From assembly GCA_022432975.1 (NCBI GenBank), contig CM039510.1:30650518-30714517 (forward strand): a stretch of 64,000 nt of DNA, in the 5' to 3' direction. This DNA comes from Begonia masoniana (Eukaryota; Streptophyta; Magnoliopsida; Cucurbitales; Begoniaceae). Shown one piece after another: positions 62,235 through 64,000 of this stretch. Position 1 is the stretch's first letter, and each line of letters begins with the position of its first letter. The notes beneath the pieces were generated by a model, which worked only from the letters and a program-made list of their open reading frames with translations, was not told the origin of the DNA and made no database searches. The position numbers were made by a program, and so were the translations under genes.

Positions 62235-64000
62235 TGTAACGACCACAGCCCCGGCCCGAGGCCGCAGCCCTCAGGCCCAGACCCAGGACCCAGCGGGGCC
62301 CAGAAGCCGTACTCACGACCTTCCCACCCACCCTGAGGTCCCAGGTTCGAGTGGGGGGGAAGGCAAAAACCCACTGCAGGGGGTGGGAAGGTCGTGAGTA
62401 CGGCTTCTGGGCCCCGCTGGGTCCTGGGTCTGGGCCTGAGGGCTGCGGGCTCGGGCCGGGGCTGTGGTCGTTACAAAAAAAGGCGCCTTTTTTGTAACGA
62501 CCACAGCCCCGGCCCGAGCCCGCAGCCCTCAGGCCCAGACCCAGGACCCAGCGGGGCCCAGAAGCCGTACTCACGACCTTCCCACCCCCTGCAGTGGGTT
62601 TTTGCCTTCCCCCCCACTCGAACCTGGGACCTCAGGGACAAGTACCCAAGGCTACAAGTGAGGAGTACCAACGAACACAGCCCCGGCCCGAGCCCGCAGC
62701 CCTCAGGCCCAGACCCAGGACCCAGCGGGGCCCAGAAGCCGTACTCACGACCTTCCCACCACCTGCAGTGGGTTTTTGCCTTCCCCCCCACTCGAACCTG
62801 GGACCTCAGGGACAAGTACCCAAGGCTACAAGTGAGGAGTACCACTGAGCCAGCTAGCTCAGTGGTACTCCTCACTTGTAGCCTTGGGTACTTGTCCCTG
62901 AGGTCCCAGGTTCGAGTGGGGGGGAAGGCAAAAACCACTGCAGGGGGTGGGAAGGTCGTGAGTACGGCTTCTGGGCCCCGCTGGGTCCTGGGTCTGGGCC
63001 TGAGGGCTGCGGGCTCGGGCCGGGGCTGTGGTCGTTACAAAAAAAGGCGCCTTTTTTGTAACGACCACAGCCCCGGCCCGAGCCCGCAGCCCTCAGGCCC
63101 AGACCCAGGACCCAGCGGGGCCCAGAAGCCGTACTCACGACCTTCCCACCCCCTGCAGTGGGTTTTTGCCTTCCCCCCCACTCGAACCTGGGACCTCAGG
63201 GACAAGTACCCAAGGCTACAAGTGAGGAGTACCACTGAGCCAGCTAGCTCAGTGGTACTCCTCACTTGTAGCCTTGGGTACTTGTCCCTGAGGTCCCAGG
63301 TTCGAGTGGGGGGGAAGGCAAAAACCCACTGCAGGGGGTGGGAAGGTCGTGAGTACGGCTTCTGGGCCCCGCTGGGTCCTGGGTCTGGGCCTGAGGGCTG
63401 CGGGCTCGGGCCGGGGCTGTGGTCGTTACAAAAAAAGGCGCCTTTTTTGTAACGACCACAGCCCCGGCCCGAGCCCGCAGCCCTCAGGCCCAGACCCAGG
63501 ACCCAGCGGGGCCCAGAAGCCGTACTCACGACCTTCCCACCCCCTGCAGTGGGTTTTTGCCTTCCCCCCCACTCGAACCTGGGACCTCAGGGACAAGTAC
63601 CCAAGGCTACAAGTGAGGAGTACCAACGAACACAGCCCCGGCCCGAGCCCGCAGCCCTCAGGCCCAGACCAGGACCCAGCGGGGCCCAGAAGCCGTACTC
63701 ACGACCTTCCCACCACCTGCAGTGGGTTTTTGCCTTCCCCCCCACTCGAACCTGGGACCTCAGGGACAAGTACCCAAGGCTACAAGTGAGGAGTACCACT
63801 GAGCCAGCTAGCTCAGTGGTACTCCTCACTTGTAGCCTTGGGTACTTGTCCCTGAGGTCCCAGGTTCGAGTGGGGGGGAAGGCAAAAACCCACTGCAGGG
63901 GGTGGGAAGGTCGTGAGTACGGCTTCTGGGCCCCGCTGGGTCCTGGGTCTGGGCCTGAGGGCTGCGGGCTCGGGCCGGGGCTGTGGTCGTTACAAAAAAA
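62235..64000. repeat. Palindromic array of about ten copies of a tRNA-derived SINE-like unit
   Basis: Units of about 190 bp run (r reverse, f forward): 62235-62330 r (partial), 62331-62481 f (partial), 62488-62670 r, 62671-62854 r, 62855-63045 f, 63052-63243 r, 63244-63436 f, 63443-63625 r, 63626-63807 r, 63808-64000 f. The forward unit starts TAGCTCAGTGGTACTCC, has GGTCCCAGGTTCGAGTGGG, a GC-rich body and ends GTGGTCGTTACAAAAAAA. Tails meet across GGCGCC (62482, 63046, 63437); heads meet in CCACTGAGC..GCTCAGTGG (62842, 63232, 63794). The GGCGCC spacings are 564 and 391 bp, and the last unit ends with its A tail at 64000 exactly where the next GGCGCC would give 564 again. The large open frames over it have no recognisable product. 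The superfamily call rests on the A and B box likeness. Confidence 0.8.
62855..62917 (+). promoter_or_regulatory. Internal pol III promoter-like A and B boxes of one SINE-like unit
   Basis: TAGCTCAGTGG (62855-62865) fits the A box TRGCnnAGYnGG. GGTTCGAGT (62909-62917) fits the first nine positions of the B box GGTTCGAnTCC, but the last two are GG. The spacing of about 54 bases is within the tRNA-like range. Repeated in every complete unit. Confidence 0.6.

Noticed and set aside
62855..62925. Functional tRNA gene
   Set aside because: A and B boxes are present, but no cloverleaf with paired acceptor stem could be formed and the unit continues into a SINE-like body and A tail.
62394..63789. Large open frames (up to 352 codons) rich in Pro, Gly and Ser
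   Set aside because: They read across the GC-rich palindromic repeat on both strands with similar products each time; no start context, intron or domain supports a protein.
62235..64000. CRISPR-like or satellite array
   Set aside because: Units alternate in orientation, have no unique spacers and contain tRNA-like promoter boxes; the sequence is a plant nuclear repeat.

Overview
This is plant nuclear DNA, almost certainly from a eudicot. It holds one host gene with typical short plant introns (82-83 bp, GT..AG), and nearly everything else is plant transposable elements nested inside one another. No bacterial or organellar features are present.

Layout. (1) 134-1694, minus strand: a split major-facilitator transporter gene whose three exons join in phase; the first coding exon is not resolved. 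(2) 3090-18077, minus: an old Athila/Tat-type Ty3/gypsy element with LTRs, a tRNA-Asp-type primer site, and gag and protease remnants but no reverse transcriptase or integrase. It was hit by a solo LTR (6783-8233, duplication CAATA) and by a 6.7-kb Mutator-like element (8573-15293, 9-bp duplication TTTTATTTT). The MULE carries a decayed transposase gene and a second, convergent gene. (3) 18347-40097, plus: a decayed SIRE-like Ty1/copia element. Its 5' LTR is cut into three pieces by a solo Tekay-type LTR (18838-21502, duplication CTTTC) and by a very young full-length Tekay/Del chromovirus (21966-32461, duplication TAGGG). (4) 40098-41598: an uninterrupted run of 1,501 T. (5) 41599-52073, plus: a second RT-less Athila-type remnant. 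It holds an intact Tork-clade copia element (42597-48224, duplication GAAAC, 1,310-residue open polyprotein), a 507-base poly-A run and an 847-bp fold-back element. (6) 52074-55761, minus: an older, internally deleted relative of that Tork element. (7) 55762-62234, plus: stacked Tekay-family LTRs, including a clean solo LTR (55940-58099, duplication AATTA). (8) 62235-64000: an array of head-to-head and tail-to-tail copies of a GC-rich, tRNA-derived SINE-like unit, running off the window end.

How the parts relate. The Tekay-family LTRs share one internal order despite strong divergence: a U3-like start with about 165-bp repeats, a conserved AGGTAAGT splice-donor-like site followed by a small GGCC hairpin and CTACACC, a tandem-repeat block, a GTGTAGGTG box, and a lineage-specific array of short CGAT-containing motifs. 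This shared order, the SIRE element's one-stranded GGTGTCA enrichment, the compensating hairpins in the Tork promoter, the MULE's second gene and the palindromic SINE array are the observations most worth following. The two very long homopolymers and the perfect palindromes also need checking as possible assembly artefacts.

Coordinates of repeat boundaries come from TG..CA ends, target-site duplications and self-comparison by eye. Protein calls come from motifs recognised in translations. No database search was run.
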